The position numbers were made by a program, and so were the translations under genes. A stretch of DNA of 64,000 nt from an uncultured Verrucomicrobiota bacterium (lineage in GTDB: Bacteria > Verrucomicrobiota > Verrucomicrobiia > Limisphaerales > UBA1412). Positions 51,989 through 64,000 of the stretch are shown piece by piece; within the stretch, counting starts at the first letter, position 1; every line of letters begins with the position of its first letter. The notes beneath the pieces are model-generated. The model had not been told where the DNA came from. It did no database searches and saw nothing but the letters and a program-made list of their open reading frames with translations. Location of the stretch: positions 29,285 through 93,284 of the forward strand of contig CALXMK010000012.1 of the NCBI GenBank assembly GCA_944389455.1, read 5' to 3'.

Positions 51989-52165
51989 ATGCCAGCAAAA
52001 GTAGATCAAGATAAATGTGGTGGATGTGGAACATGCGTTAGCGCATGTCCTGTTGAAGCTATTAAGATACAGGATAACGGTAAAGCGGTAGTTGATCAGG
52101 ATACATGCATTGATTGCGGAGCCTGTGTGAGTGAGTGTCCGCTGGAAGCTATTTCTCAAGAATAG
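51989..52165 (+). CDS. 2[4Fe-4S] ferredoxin
   Basis: A 58-residue low-potential ferredoxin with two clear CxxCxxCxxxCP cluster motifs: CGGCGTCVSACP near the start and CIDCGACVSECP near the end. It carries electrons in anaerobic metabolism. An AAGGA ribosome site precedes the ATG by eight bases, and a hairpin (TGATTC/GAATCA, 51943-51960) sits in the leader. It lies 122 bases after etfA, so the ETF and ferredoxin may work together. A strong terminator follows. Confidence 0.95.
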   Translation: MPAKVDQDKCGGCGTCVSACPVEAIKIQDNGKAVVDQDTCIDCGACVSECPLEAISQE

Positions 52166-52196
52166 CGTTTCAATATACTGTTATAATATAACATGA

Positions 52197-52223
52197 AGCG
52201 AGCCTTTAGGCTCGCTTTTTTTA
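52197..52223 (+). terminator. Intrinsic terminator after the ferredoxin gene
   Basis: A perfect stem (AGCGAGCC / GGCTCGCT, loop TTTA) is followed by seven T. It is 31 bases after the ferredoxin stop and is among the strongest terminators in the window. Confidence 0.92.
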
Positions 52224-52534
52224 TTTGAGAGAATTAGAGTTGGTATAGTTGAATAGAAATTTAATTTACTATTTTTTAGAGATTTATAGCTAGATGATAT
52301 TTTTCTGAATATTATATAAATAATGACTTGTTGATACATGATGCAGAGGAAGAAATTCATAAATTTTGTTTTAGAAGAAGGTAAAAGAGCCAGAGGGATA
52401 ATTGCTATTGGAGAAATAGTTTTATCAGAAAATTTATATAGGATAATTGCCTTGATGGGAAAGAGAAAAAAGTAGGTGGAAAACATTGCTTTTGTTTGCC
52501 TCCTACTCGATATTTTATTTTGTATGCTGGCTAA
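52224..52534. other. Intergenic region, nothing recognised
   Basis: This AT-rich stretch between the ferredoxin terminator and the sulfatase end holds an open frame on the minus strand that runs through the terminator and lacks any recognisable domain; I do not consider it a gene. Confidence 0.5.
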
Positions 52535-54175
<1,641 letters not shown>

Positions 54176-54347
54176 AGGATATCCACTAATAGTAGTAGAA
54201 AAAATGACAGATTTAGAGAGAAATCGCAAGTAAAACATGAGCTGTATTCAGAGAATTTTGTGTGGATAGAATTAGAAGGAGCTCCTAGAATAAAAGATAG
54301 CTTCTTTAACCTTGAAAAATATTCGATATCATAGCACATTAGTATGT

Positions 54348-54902
54348 ATGAGTACGCGTATTAGCGGAAGAGTATTTGTTGTGCAGGATAATATTGATAC
54401 AGATCAAATTATTCCGGCGGAATATTTAAATCTGATTCCAACCATCAAGGAAGAATATGATAAATTGGGCAGCTATGCTTTAAAGGGGCTGCCGGAATCG
54501 CTTTATCCCATTCCATTTGTAAATCCAGGAGCAGAGGATAGCGAATATTCGATTATTGTAGCGGGAAGAAATTTTGGCTGCGGGAGTTCCAGAGAGCATG
54601 CTCCGATTGCATTAGGGTCAGCTAATTGTCATGTGGTTGTAGCAGAGAGTTTTGCAAGAATTTTTTTTCGTAATTCTATGTCTACGGGAGAGGTCTATCC
54701 CTGTGAATGTGCAGAGCGTCTTTGCGAGTCTTTCAAAACGGGAGATACGGCAGTTGTAGATATGGAGAAACTGACTATTATAAATGAAACAACAGGTAAA
54801 GTTTATTCTCTTAAGCCTTTAGGAGATGTGAAACCAGTAGTCGATGCGGGGGGGCTTTTTAATTATGCTCGCCAGAATGGGATGATTTCGCAGAATAAGT
54901 AG
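54348..54902 (+). CDS. leuD: 3-Isopropylmalate dehydratase small subunit-like protein
   Basis: About 184 residues from the ATG at 54348 (the TTG at 54312 gives an atypical longer leader). The swivel domain of the aconitase superfamily is evident: DNIDTDQIIPAEYLNL, NFGCGSSREHAP and AIALG-type residues after it. In LeuCD it isomerises isopropylmalate; the same fold serves homoaconitase and methylmalate dehydratases, so the substrate is not certain. No large subunit (leuC) is in the window. The DedA gene follows by 11 bases. Confidence 0.88.
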   Translation: MSTRISGRVFVVQDNIDTDQIIPAEYLNLIPTIKEEYDKLGSYALKGLPESLYPIPFVNPGAEDSEYSIIVAGRNFGCGSSREHAPIALGSANCHVVVAESFARIFFRNSMSTGEVYPCECAERLCESFKTGDTAVVDMEKLTIINETTGKVYSLKPLGDVKPVVDAGGLFNYARQNGMISQNK

Positions 54903-54913
54903 TCGATAGATTT

Positions 54914-55570
54914 ATGGAGTCTTGGATAGTAAGTCTGCTGGACTGGTACAAGGCCACATTGGATTCGGGTGGGTATACGTTGATTGCATTGCTGATGGCA
55001 ATGGAGAGTACGATTATTCCGATTCCAAGTGAGGTTATTATTCCGCCTGCGGCCTTGATGGTAGAATCAGGGAGGTTTAGTATGTTAGGAATAACTTTGG
55101 CCGGAGGAATAGGTTCTTGGGTCGGAGCTTCCATTATGTATTGGATGGCCCGCTGGGCTGGGCGGCCTCTGGTTCTCAGATATGGGAAGTATATTTTAAT
55201 TCCGGAATCTAAAGTAATTTTGGCGGAGAAATGGGCTGCTAAATTTGGTTCTCTAGGGGTTTTCTTTTCCAGATTGCTTCCGGTAGTTCGACATCTCATT
55301 GGATTACCGGCAGGAATTGTGCGATTGAATTTCGTTAAGTATTCTATTTATACGCTGATTGGTTCATTGATTTGGACTGGGATTCTCTGTTTTGTAGGTA
55401 TAAAAGCAGGGGAGGATGAGGCTTTGATGCGTGGAGACCTACAACGCGTCATGTATTGGGCGTTGGGAGCTTTTGTAATACTAGGAGCCATGTATTACTT
55501 TTTGGTTCATCGGCAAATAACCTCAGCCGATGAAGAAAAAAAGAGTGAAGAAAAATCGAGTAATAGTTAA
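54914..55570 (+). CDS. DedA-family membrane protein
   Basis: A 218-residue membrane protein with about five helices. It has the DedA/SNARE-associated pattern: MAMESTIIPIPSEVIIPPA, then GSWVGASIMYWMARWAG and RLLPVVRHLIGLPAGIVR with the conserved basic residues. DedA proteins are linked to membrane lipid scrambling or recycling of lipid carriers. It ends directly at the ATG of the next methyltransferase gene (no gap), so both are likely coupled. Confidence 0.9.
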   Translation: MESWIVSLLDWYKATLDSGGYTLIALLMAMESTIIPIPSEVIIPPAALMVESGRFSMLGITLAGGIGSWVGASIMYWMARWAGRPLVLRYGKYILIPESKVILAEKWAAKFGSLGVFFSRLLPVVRHLIGLPAGIVRLNFVKYSIYTLIGSLIWTGILCFVGIKAGEDEALMRGDLQRVMYWALGAFVILGAMYYFLVHRQITSADEEKKSEEKSSNS

Positions 55571-56281
55571 ATGCAAAGAAAAAGTTCACCGGAGGAGCTG
55601 CGGGAACAGTTTAATAGAGATGTGGAGAGGTTTGTAAACCTGGAAATGGGGCAAACTTCTACAATGGATTCTAAATTAGCAATTGATTTGATAGAAAAAT
55701 CGATAGGTGCTTTGAATCCCGGGGCTCTTTCGATGTGTGATATTGGATGCGGAGGTGGAAATTTTGCATTGAGGGTCTTGCGTCAATTTCCTTCTATAAA
55801 AGTTTCTTTAATCGATTTGAGCCCTAATATGTTAGAGAGGGCTGCTCAGAGAATTCGAGATTTACAAGGGAATGTAGTTTCCATTACTGAAGGGGATATT
55901 CGTTCGATAGAGCTGAAGGAATCCAGTTTTGATATTATTACTGCAGCGGCGGTTTTGCATCATTTACGTTCCAGAGAGGAATGGAAAAACGTCATGGAGA
56001 AAATTTATCGTTCCTTGAAGTCGGGAGGAACTTTCTGGATGTGGGACCTAGTCCGTTATGAGGAGAAAAATTTGCAGGCTATTCAATATGAGCGTTTTTC
56101 TGAATATCTTTTGAAGCAAGGAGGGCAGGAGTATCAGAGGATGATCTTAGAGAGAATTGATCAGAGCGATACGCCTGAAAGTACGGCATTTATTCAGAGG
56201 CTATTATGGCAAATCGGATTTAGAGAAGTGGATATTCTTCATAAAAATGCGGTTTTTGCGGCTCTCTATGCCCGTAAATAA
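55571..56281 (+). CDS. Class I SAM-dependent methyltransferase
   Basis: A 236-residue methyltransferase with motif I MCDIGCGGGNFALRVL (around residue 55), VSLIDLSPNMLERA, EGDIRSIE and the motif IV-VI region FDIITAAAVLHHLRSREEW. It resembles tRNA or small-molecule methyltransferases with an N-terminal helical part. Substrate unknown. It begins immediately after the DedA stop. Confidence 0.86.
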   Translation: MQRKSSPEELREQFNRDVERFVNLEMGQTSTMDSKLAIDLIEKSIGALNPGALSMCDIGCGGGNFALRVLRQFPSIKVSLIDLSPNMLERAAQRIRDLQGNVVSITEGDIRSIELKESSFDIITAAAVLHHLRSREEWKNVMEKIYRSLKSGGTFWMWDLVRYEEKNLQAIQYERFSEYLLKQGGQEYQRMILERIDQSDTPESTAFIQRLLWQIGFREVDILHKNAVFAALYARK

Positions 56282-56371
56282 AATTTTTTTGACATATTGC
56301 CTAAAAATTGAGAAACTTCTTTATGTAGAGCTTGAAGAAGAATATCTTGTGGATGTATTCTTTGGAAGTAA

Positions 56372-59491
<3,120 letters not shown>

Positions 59492-59520
59492 TATCAAATA
59501 GATCATAACTTAATAAATTC

Positions 59521-59560
59521 AAAACCTTCAAAGGATAATTTCTTTGAAGGTTTTCTTTTT
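59521..59560 (+). terminator. Intrinsic terminator after lacZ
   Basis: A 13-bp perfect inverted repeat (AAAACCTTCAAAG / CTTTGAAGGTTTT, loop of 8) followed by CTTTTTAATTT, 29 bases after the beta-galactosidase stop. Confidence 0.88.
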
Positions 59561-59686
59561 AATTTGATGGCTAAGATAGGCAAAAAAGTAAAGATATAGA
59601 AAGGGAAAGTTAATCTAAGTAAATCTAATGGATATTAAAGAGGAAACTTAAAAAGAATTTGCCTGATGAGTGAAAAGAAGTGGAGA

Positions 59687-59720
59687 GAAAAAAGGAGGAA
59701 AACTGTTATCTTTTCCTCCT
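59687..59720 (-). terminator. Intrinsic terminator after galE
   Basis: On the minus strand, AGGAGGAAAA and TTTTCCTCCT (10 bp, loop of 8) are followed by six T. It is 32 bases after the galE stop and converges with the lacZ terminator, so the two genes are well isolated. Confidence 0.88.
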
Positions 59721-59752
59721 CGTTAATTATTTATTGAATAAAAAGAATTTTA

Positions 59753-60769
59753 TTATTTGCAGGCTTCGGATTGTTGCCAACGCCAAACGTCTTCGCACAT
59801 TTCTTTCACTCCTCGTGTGGCAGTCCAGTTAAGTTCTGCTTTTGCTTTGCTGGGATCAGCGTAACAAGCGGCAATATCCCCAGGACGACGTGGAGTGATT
59901 TCGTATGGAATCTGCTTTCCGGCGGCTTTTTCAAAACTATGGAGCAGCTGCAAAACACTATATCCTTGTCCCGTTCCCAAATTATAAACATCGACTCCGG
60001 TTTTGGCTAAAGCTCGATTTAGTGCTGCTACATGGCCCAAGGCAAGATCTACCACATGGATGTAATCACGGACTCCTGTTCCATCCGGTGTCGGATAGTC
60101 ATTGCCGAAAACGCGCAGACGCTGAAGTTTTCCGGTGGCCACTTGAGCAATATAGGGCATGAGGTTGTTAGGAATGCCTCGAGGTAATTCCCCTATCAGA
60201 CCGCTGGGATGAGCCCCTACGGGATTGAAGTAGCGCAAAATAGATATGCTCCAGTTTGGGTCCGATACGGCAATATCACGAAGCATTTCCTCAATCATAA
60301 GTTTTGAGCGTCCATATGGATTAGTTGCTGAGAGAGGAAAATCTTCTTTGATAGGCAGTTCTTTAGGCATTCCATATACGGTAGCGGATGAGCTGAAGAC
60401 AATACATTTGATTCCAAACTCAGCCATTACTTCGCATAAAGTTACGGTTCCAGAGAAATTATTGCGGTAGTATTTAAGGGGAATGCTGACAGATTCTCCC
60501 ACCGCTTTAAGACCGGCGAAATGGATTACCGCGGCGATTTCATTTTCAGTAAAGATTTTTCTCAGAGCATCTGCGTCGAGAATATCATTCTGATAAAATT
60601 TAACTGTTTTGCCGGTGATTTTTTCCACTCTTTTGAGAGCGTTCGGATCGCTGTTGGAACAGTTGTCAATGCAGACGATTTCAAAGCCTGCGTTTTGTAG
60701 TTCAACAGCGGTATGAGTTCCGATATAACCGGAGCCGCCTGTTAAAAGAATTTTTTTATTTGAGCTCAT
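59753..60769 (-). CDS. galE: UDP-glucose 4-epimerase
   Basis: GalE interconverts UDP-glucose and UDP-galactose; it is used in the Leloir pathway and to make galactose for glycan synthesis. NAD-binding motif GGSGYIGTHTAVEL, the catalytic SSSATVYG and PYGRSK, and RYFNPVGAHPSG are all present. The 338-residue length is standard. It starts 26 bases after the secreted hydrolase gene, and the beta-galactosidase gene is next to it, in the opposite sense. Confidence 0.96.
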   Translation of the reverse strand: MSSNKKILLTGGSGYIGTHTAVELQNAGFEIVCIDNCSNSDPNALKRVEKITGKTVKFYQNDILDADALRKIFTENEIAAVIHFAGLKAVGESVSIPLKYYRNNFSGTVTLCEVMAEFGIKCIVFSSSATVYGMPKELPIKEDFPLSATNPYGRSKLMIEEMLRDIAVSDPNWSISILRYFNPVGAHPSGLIGELPRGIPNNLMPYIAQVATGKLQRLRVFGNDYPTPDGTGVRDYIHVVDLALGHVAALNRALAKTGVDVYNLGTGQGYSVLQLLHSFEKAAGKQIPYEITPRRPGDIAACYADPSKAKAELNWTATRGVKEMCEDVWRWQQSEACK

Positions 60770-60795
60770 AATCTATTTGATTGTTAATAAAAGTA

Positions 60796-62007
60796 TCAAT
60801 TGAGGTTGACCGTTACTTCCGAACTAAATATGAAGTTCTTATCTCCTCTCAATTTGAGTGTCTTATAAATTGTTTTTAAATTTCTTTGAACTTTTGCATT
60901 AAAAAGTTCTTTTCCATCGAAAGTGATTTTAACAGGTTCGTCAAAATTAATCATTTTGTCGTTGAAGAAAAAGGTTAGCTTGCTATAATCACATTTTTCT
61001 ATTGTAAAGGTATTACCGTTACGATTTACGACAGCTGTATAGCCTTTTTGAGCATCTTTCTCATCAATTCCCAACCAGTAAAAAGAAGTGGAAAAAGCTT
61101 CCGATTCTTCTTGTCTCCAAGCAATTTTTTCTGGCAGAGGGTTGCGCACAAACTGACTCATCCATGGGACGGCAGCTTTATCCTCAAGATCCATCCAGTG
61201 AGATTTATCTTTTACAATGTGGACTTGATAATTATATCCTTCGGGATCTTGTTTTTTTGCATCAGCCAATTTGATACCAAAATCAGCAGCCATTTTATTT
61301 CTGTCATAGCCGTTATCATTTGCTCCAACCCAAAGGGTGAATCCTATATTTCGGAGATTTAAGGGGGAAACATCACCAGGATGACCAGCCATCATAGCTG
61401 CTGCAGCCCATCGATCTGCCATTCGTGGAGCCATTCTGTAGACGCCGTCTCCACCCGCGGAGTATCCCATCAGATAAACTTTGTTCGGATTGACATCTAG
61501 CTCAATAACAGCTAGTTGAATTAATCTATCAAAGAAGATGTCCATTTCTGGTCTAAACCACATGTTCCAGTCGTTAAAAGGAGCACGGGGAGCGATATAG
61601 ATTCCTTCCTCTGGTTGATAGAGCTGAATTTGATTCAAGTATTGCTGATCATTAACAGCTGCCGGGGCATTGCCTCCACCGTGCATTGAAATAAAAAGAC
61701 GGCGTCCATCAGCAGGTTTTTGACCAAAGATCCGGATATCAAATGGCATTGAAAGATCTTTATAAAGCAATTTTTTGTTGGCCCATTCGTCGCCATATTT
61801 AGCTTTCAGCTCTTGTTGAAAAATTTTAAAAAGAGAATCCGTAACCATTTCACAATATTCTTTTTTCAGAGGGGAGTCTATAATCCGTTGTATTTCGGAA
61901 TCGATTGTAAATAAATCCTCAGTCTGTTCTGAATTTGTTGAATTAGAAGCATTTGTGAAATTTATAAAAAGAGAGCCGATGCAGAGAACGATTAATATTC
62001 TTTTCAT
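60796..62007 (-). CDS. Secreted alpha/beta hydrolase (esterase/depolymerase-like)
   Basis: A 403-residue protein with signal peptide (RILIVLCIGSLFINFTNAS). The nucleophile elbow is GYSAGG, with MHGGGNAPAAVN before it (oxyanion region) and likely Asp in LWVGANDNGYDRNK and His in KDKSHWMDLED. It resembles PHB-depolymerase or feruloyl-esterase type hydrolases of gut bacteria. The C-terminal 90 residues appear to be a beta-rich accessory domain (NRNGNTFTIEKCDYSKL). It may remove ester groups from glycans; substrate unknown. It heads a two-gene transcript with galE. Confidence 0.85.
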   Translation of the reverse strand: MKRILIVLCIGSLFINFTNASNSTNSEQTEDLFTIDSEIQRIIDSPLKKEYCEMVTDSLFKIFQQELKAKYGDEWANKKLLYKDLSMPFDIRIFGQKPADGRRLFISMHGGGNAPAAVNDQQYLNQIQLYQPEEGIYIAPRAPFNDWNMWFRPEMDIFFDRLIQLAVIELDVNPNKVYLMGYSAGGDGVYRMAPRMADRWAAAAMMAGHPGDVSPLNLRNIGFTLWVGANDNGYDRNKMAADFGIKLADAKKQDPEGYNYQVHIVKDKSHWMDLEDKAAVPWMSQFVRNPLPEKIAWRQEESEAFSTSFYWLGIDEKDAQKGYTAVVNRNGNTFTIEKCDYSKLTFFFNDKMINFDEPVKITFDGKELFNAKVQRNLKTIYKTLKLRGDKNFIFSSEVTVNLN

Positions 62008-62194
62008 ATTTTGTATTGTTTTTCTGAGAATAGCTCATTGGGATGAGTTTCCTGTCTCACGAGAGAGTTTGCTTCTAATTTGGTATTTATTCAATTCAAA
62101 ATTTATGTAGTTTTATTATTAGATATTAGAATGGAGAATATAAAATTTCTGGAAAGAGGAATGTGCTTGTACTAATATTTAAAAGTGTTTTTTT

Positions 62195-63637
62195 GTGAAA
62201 AACATAAATAGATCAATAAGTTATATTTTAGGAGTTCTGATTTTCGTGCAGCTTATTTCTCAAGAGCTTGCAGCGGCAGATACAGAACTAGTTTCTCCGT
62301 CTGGAAATGCTCAACAAGCTGAAGAAATCGCGGAAGAGGACAGTATACAGCGAAAAACACCGATTTTGTCGGAAGAGTGGATACAGAAGACAAAGAATCC
62401 GCTCCCTTGGCTTAGTTGGGGAGCTGATTTGAGAGCTAGGGAAGAGTATATTTCTAATACACAACAGAATTCTTCAGCACAATATCCGGATAATAATCAT
62501 CAGCGTTATCGTTTTCGAGTATGGGGAAAGATTTCTCCGACAGATTACTTTTCTTTCCAGGCAAGAGCAACTTATGTGTTTCGTTATTTTTTGGATCCGG
62601 AGTCTAGTGAAGGTGGGGAATCGGGAGAAATATTATTAGATAATCTGTTTTTTGATCTCTCCGCAGGGAAGGAATCACCGTGGAAGTTAAGAGTAGGTCG
62701 TCAAGAATTATCTTCTTTGGGAGTTCTCTGGTTTATTCAGGACGGTACAACTAAAGATGGTTCTCGAACAACTTTTTTTGATGCAGCGCGTTTTACTTAT
62801 AATTTTCCTAATGAAAAAACAACTTTGGATGCGGTTTATCTCTATCAAAGTGATCGCTCCGATGCCTGGCTGCCACCGCTTGGAATGCAGGAAAGTCGTA
62901 AGTATCTTTCAGAGCAAGATGTTCAAGGGGGAATTTTACTCCTTAGGGACAAATCTATACAGAATACTGTTTTAGAAGGGTTGGTTGTTTATAGGCATCT
63001 TTATCCAGGGGATTTAGATGCCTCTATTTATGGAGATGATGTTACCGTGCGTCCTAAGGTAAGTTATAAACTGAATGATAATTGGTCTTTTGAGGCGGAG
63101 ATGGCAGGGCAATTTGGTCGTAGAAATGATAGGGATGTTCTTGCTGGAGGAGCATTAACCAGAGCGATATATTCATTCAATGATAAGTATAAAAGCAGTG
63201 TTTGGCTTGGATTTGAATATCTTTCAGGAGATCGAGGTGGTGAAGATATCGATAACGGAATGGATATTCTTTGGGGACATTATCCGCGAATTAGTGATAT
63301 TGCTGCTTATCAAAGGTTAGAATCTGGAAGATCTTGTGATTATACAAATTTGGTGTCACCTTTTATTGGATATTCAGCTTATCCTATAGATAAATTAAGA
63401 TTAGAGTTGGGATATCGTCCGATGTTTGCTCCGGCAAATCCTCTTGCAGGTGATGGAATTCACACAGAAGATGGATCTTTTAAGGGACATTTGCTCCAGA
63501 CCAAATTTGAATACAATATTAACAAACATATCCAAACACATCTGGTCTTAGAGTCAATTATTCCTGGAGATTACTATACGGATTTGGCTGATGACGTTGC
63601 TTTTTTCCTACGAGCGCAGGTCATGTTAACGTGGTAA
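62195..63637 (+). CDS. Outer-membrane porin (alginate-export/AlgE-like)
   Basis: A 480-residue outer-membrane beta-barrel with a signal peptide (ILGVLIFVQLISQELAA). It has the alternating hydrophobic pattern and aromatic residues of a barrel, the opening SWGADLRAREEYIS, WKLRVGRQELSSLGV and a final strand ending FFLRAQVMLTW (aromatic C-terminus). The RVGRQE and DGTTKDGSRTTFFDAARFTY pattern is typical of the alginate-export family, which forms oligosaccharide channels. It starts with GTG at 62195 and is divergent from the hydrolase/galE run. A terminator follows. Confidence 0.85.
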   Translation: MKNINRSISYILGVLIFVQLISQELAAADTELVSPSGNAQQAEEIAEEDSIQRKTPILSEEWIQKTKNPLPWLSWGADLRAREEYISNTQQNSSAQYPDNNHQRYRFRVWGKISPTDYFSFQARATYVFRYFLDPESSEGGESGEILLDNLFFDLSAGKESPWKLRVGRQELSSLGVLWFIQDGTTKDGSRTTFFDAARFTYNFPNEKTTLDAVYLYQSDRSDAWLPPLGMQESRKYLSEQDVQGGILLLRDKSIQNTVLEGLVVYRHLYPGDLDASIYGDDVTVRPKVSYKLNDNWSFEAEMAGQFGRRNDRDVLAGGALTRAIYSFNDKYKSSVWLGFEYLSGDRGGEDIDNGMDILWGHYPRISDIAAYQRLESGRSCDYTNLVSPFIGYSAYPIDKLRLELGYRPMFAPANPLAGDGIHTEDGSFKGHLLQTKFEYNINKHIQTHLVLESIIPGDYYTDLADDVAFFLRAQVMLTW

Positions 63638-63670
63638 ATACGCAAAAGTAGCTCAAAATCAACTGAATAT

Positions 63671-63697
63671 AAACTGGGATTGATTTCCAGTTTTTTT
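63671..63697 (+). terminator. Intrinsic terminator after the porin gene
   Basis: AAACTGG and CCAGTTT form a stem around a 9-base loop, followed by a run of seven T including the stem end. It lies 34 bases after the porin stop. Confidence 0.7.
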
Positions 63698-64000
63698 GTT
63701 TTAAACACCTTGCAGAAAATGAAAACGTAAGTGAATTGAGAAAAGAGATTATTAAAATGCCTCTTAAAAGACTATAACTATTTGATTAAAAATAAGATAT
63801 AAATTAAAAGAGAGAAGATGTTAAAGAAAAAATGCTTAATAGAGTGGGGAAAGAGTGGGAAGGAAGCAGGATGGGAGTGAAAAAAAGTTAATAACATTAA
63901 ATATTGAATAAGAGGGGGTTAGAGTATTATTAAGAAAAAAGAACAAAAAAAGGTATTGCAAAGAGGGAAAAAAAAGATAAGATTGAGTGCGTTGCGAGGG
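63698..64000. other. Purine-rich region at window end, no gene recognised
   Basis: The plus strand here is strongly A/G-rich (repeated GAGAAGA, GGGAAAGAGTGGGAAGGAAG). Short open frames exist but none shows a domain or ribosome site. It may be an untranslated leader or intergenic DNA of a gene beyond the window. Confidence 0.4.

Noticed and set aside
52181..52486. Open frame of about 100 codons on the minus strand after the ferredoxin gene
   Set aside because: It runs through a strong terminator hairpin, is made of AT-rich codons, and shows no domain or ribosome site.

Overview
The window looks like a chromosomal segment of an anaerobic, probably gut-associated member of the Verrucomicrobiota/PVC group. 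The support is inferential: two genes encode proteins typical of that group's secretome (a prepilin with the [20 protein letters not shown] leader and secreted proteins ending in an FFRL-like motif), there is a TIGR04073-type exosortase-associated protein, tandem discoidin-like proteins, a bi-domain oxidoreductase, a Cys-type sulfatase behind a Tat-like leader, and an oxygen-sensitive glycyl radical enzyme. Coding DNA is moderately AT-rich and intergenic DNA strongly so. There is no sign of a prophage, transposon, CRISPR array or defence island.

Layout. 0-6.5 kb: the 3' part of a glycyl radical enzyme (HypD-like), convergent with a tight five-gene leftward run (secreted protein, prepilin, then binding protein, ATPase and permease of a Zn/Mn-type ABC transporter). 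6.5-10.6 kb (+): methyltransferase, prmC, murA, RlmD/TrmA-type methylase. 10.7-13.5 kb (-): LRR protein, membrane protein, membrane-anchored SUMF1-domain protein. 13.5-14.7 kb: gene-poor, with a probable decayed gene. 14.7-19.2 kb (-): MacA-like adaptor, MacB-like ATPase and two permeases. 19.3-25.0 kb (-): housekeeping run EamA, yebC, FAH-family, proS, HIT, phoH, ybeY. 25.3-29.4 kb: bi-domain oxidoreductase, methyltransferase, tRNA-Lys, OlsB-like acyltransferase. 29.4-38.6 kb (-): hisS, pseudopilin-like lipoprotein, zinc-ribbon protein, subtilase, two discoidin-like paralogues, an Agl23-like membrane glycosyltransferase and a secreted protein. 38.7 kb: HU-like gene with a perfect palindrome upstream.

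39.8-52.2 kb (+): pgk-tpiA-secG (closed by a terminator), then an orphan oligopeptide-binding lipoprotein with bioB-bioD-bioA, a chorismatase/RidA-fold protein, a TIGR04073-type protein, ispE, etfBA and a 2[4Fe-4S] ferredoxin. 52.5-63.6 kb: sulfatase (-), leuD, DedA, methyltransferase, secreted GH2 beta-galactosidase (+), then galE and a secreted alpha/beta hydrolase (-), and an outer-membrane porin (+).

How the parts fit: sulfatase, secreted beta-galactosidase, hydrolase, porin and GalE suggest extracytoplasmic breakdown of galactose-containing, possibly sulfated glycans, with galactose entering central metabolism (pgk, tpiA nearby). The ETF/ferredoxin and glycyl radical genes fit anaerobic redox metabolism. 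The more unusual points are the chorismatase-like gene beside the biotin genes, the prepilin/secreted protein fused to a metal-uptake operon, the HU-upstream palindrome, and the decayed gene at 13.9-14.6 kb. I did not find a clear-cut new multi-gene system.
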